Source of the DNA: Calditrichaceae bacterium
Lineage (GTDB): Bacteria > Calditrichota > Calditrichia > Calditrichales > Calditrichaceae
Direction: 5' to 3'
NCBI GenBank assembly: GCA_024763405.1
Contig: JANTFQ010000118.1
Coordinates: 1-7,177, forward strand
Length of the DNA: 7,177 bases
The position numbers and the translations under genes were made by a program. The notes beneath the pieces are model-generated. The model was not told the DNA's origin. It ran no database searches and saw only the letters and a list, made by a program, of their open reading frames with translations. Position 1 is the first letter of the stretch. The number at the start of each line of letters is the position of its first letter. Positions 6,588 to 7,177 of this stretch are shown piece by piece.

Positions 6588-6725
6588 CAAATTACAACCG
6601 CCAAATGACAATTAAGCTCCAAATTTAAGCATCCAAATGAATACTGTCTTGGTGCGGGGGTACAGTCGTTTTGTTATTTGTTTTTTTGAGAATTGTTTGA
6701 TATTTGTCCTTTGTGTTTTGGAATT
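6588..6725. repeat. A/C-rich dispersed repeats in opposed orientation
   Basis: The left half (about 6588-6640) is rich in CAAAT and CCAAA words on the plus strand, while the right half (about 6666-6725) has the complementary TTTG/ATTTG words. A short ACTGT/ACAGT pair lies between the halves. Positions 6670-6699 match 2999-3030 in reverse complement. No gene is supported before 6760. This fills the rest of the gap after the inverted-repeat element. Confidence 0.4.
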
Positions 6726-6759
6726 TTAATACGTTTATTGTAAAAGAATAATTGTCGGA

Positions 6760-7177
6760 ATGAAAGAAACACTAAAAAATAAATTCTTGTTTATTATAAA
6801 ATACTGCATCGGGTTTTTGCTGCTGGGCTGGATTTTGTGGCGGGTCGACCGGCGTGAGATGCTACAGACTTTGCTCCATTTTAAATGGGAAACCCTGCTG
6901 CTGGTTCTCTTGCTGGCACTGGCTAATCTGAGTACCCAGTTTTTACGTTGGAAATACTTAATCGAACGCCATTCTGCCCATTTCCGTTATAAAGATTTAC
7001 TACCCTCTTTTTTTGCCGGATTCGCCTTTCGACTGATGGTACCGGGTGGTCACGCCGAGATAACCAAAGTGTTTTTACTGCCTGGCCAAAAACGCGGCAA
7101 AGTAGTGGCTTTTAGTATTGAGAAATTTTTTCAGACCTATATTAAATTTATTTTTGTTTTACTTGCCTTTCCGGTTT
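6760..7177 (+). CDS. LPG-synthase-type (YbhN/UPF0104-like) integral membrane protein, 3' truncated by window edge
   Basis: An open frame from ATG 6760 runs off the window, giving 139 residues. A membrane helix covers about 9-28 and a second about 45-62, the usual start of the lysylphosphatidylglycerol-synthase transmembrane family (flippase-like proteins, typically 300 residues or more with 6-8 helices). The family's conserved stretch is seen as VPGGHAEITKVFLL (94-107) followed by an EKFFQ segment (121-125), matching the usual P-G-x-x-GE-x-x-(K/R) then E(R/K) pattern, with HAE in place of GE. Members take part in lipid flipping or envelope lipid modification, but many are uncharacterised and no MprF-like synthase domain is visible here. 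The ribosome site is poor (GGA directly touches the ATG), but a TAA at 6727 limits any upstream extension and there is no better ATG. Following a glycosyltransferase suggests an envelope role, though 500 bases separate them. Confidence 0.82.
   Translation, partial: MKETLKNKFLFIIKYCIGFLLLGWILWRVDRREMLQTLLHFKWETLLLVLLLALANLSTQFLRWKYLIERHSAHFRYKDLLPSFFAGFAFRLMVPGGHAEITKVFLLPGQKRGKVVAFSIEKFFQTYIKFIFVLLAFPV

Noticed and set aside
6666..6759. Bacteroidota-type promoter (TTTG then TAnnTTTG) before the LPG-synthase-like gene
   Set aside because: The region is made of TTTG-rich repeats, so such matches occur by chance at several places with none clearly best.

Overview
The window suggests a bacterium of the Fibrobacterota-Chlorobiota-Bacteroidota (FCB) superphylum or a close relative such as Calditrichota, Ignavibacteriota or a related candidate phylum. 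The main clue is the C-terminal domain of the secreted nuclease (NYPNPFNPST start, GIYYYKL near the end). It is the type IX secretion (Por) sorting-domain form common in those lineages. This is inference from one protein family. Base composition is moderate, with G+C higher in genes and lower between them.

Layout, left to right. (1) Positions 3-1010 hold the 3' end of a hybrid sensor histidine kinase: the last ATPase motif, then two complete receiver domains. A hairpin that may be a terminator follows. (2) Positions 1231-2823 encode a complete secreted endonuclease I-family nuclease with a lamin-tail domain and a C-terminal sorting domain. A clear intrinsic terminator follows at 2902-2932. 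(3) Positions 2933-3584 are a non-coding gap filled with repeats, including an array of short hairpins, many with exactly three-base loops. (4) Positions 3585-5051 on the minus strand encode a complete sodium:solute symporter. (5) A compact divergent intergenic region of about 100 bases leads to a membrane-bound family 2 glycosyltransferase at 5154-6257, plus strand. (6) Positions 6258-6759 are a second repeat-rich gap. It contains a nested inverted-repeat element at 6294-6557, flanked by an 8-base direct repeat, that looks like a small non-autonomous mobile element. (7) From 6760 to the window end lies the 5' part of an LPG-synthase-type (YbhN/UPF0104-like) integral membrane protein.

The genes do not form one obvious pathway. 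The kinase (signalling), nuclease (extracellular DNA use), symporter (uptake), glycosyltransferase and LPG-synthase-like protein (envelope glycan or lipid) are mostly separated by long gaps and probably transcribed singly. Nuclease and symporter are convergent; symporter and glycosyltransferase are divergent. No defence system, CRISPR array, RNA gene or clearly new protein system is visible. The most unusual content is non-coding: the hairpin array, the inverted-repeat element, and A/C-rich dispersed repeats shared by the two gaps.
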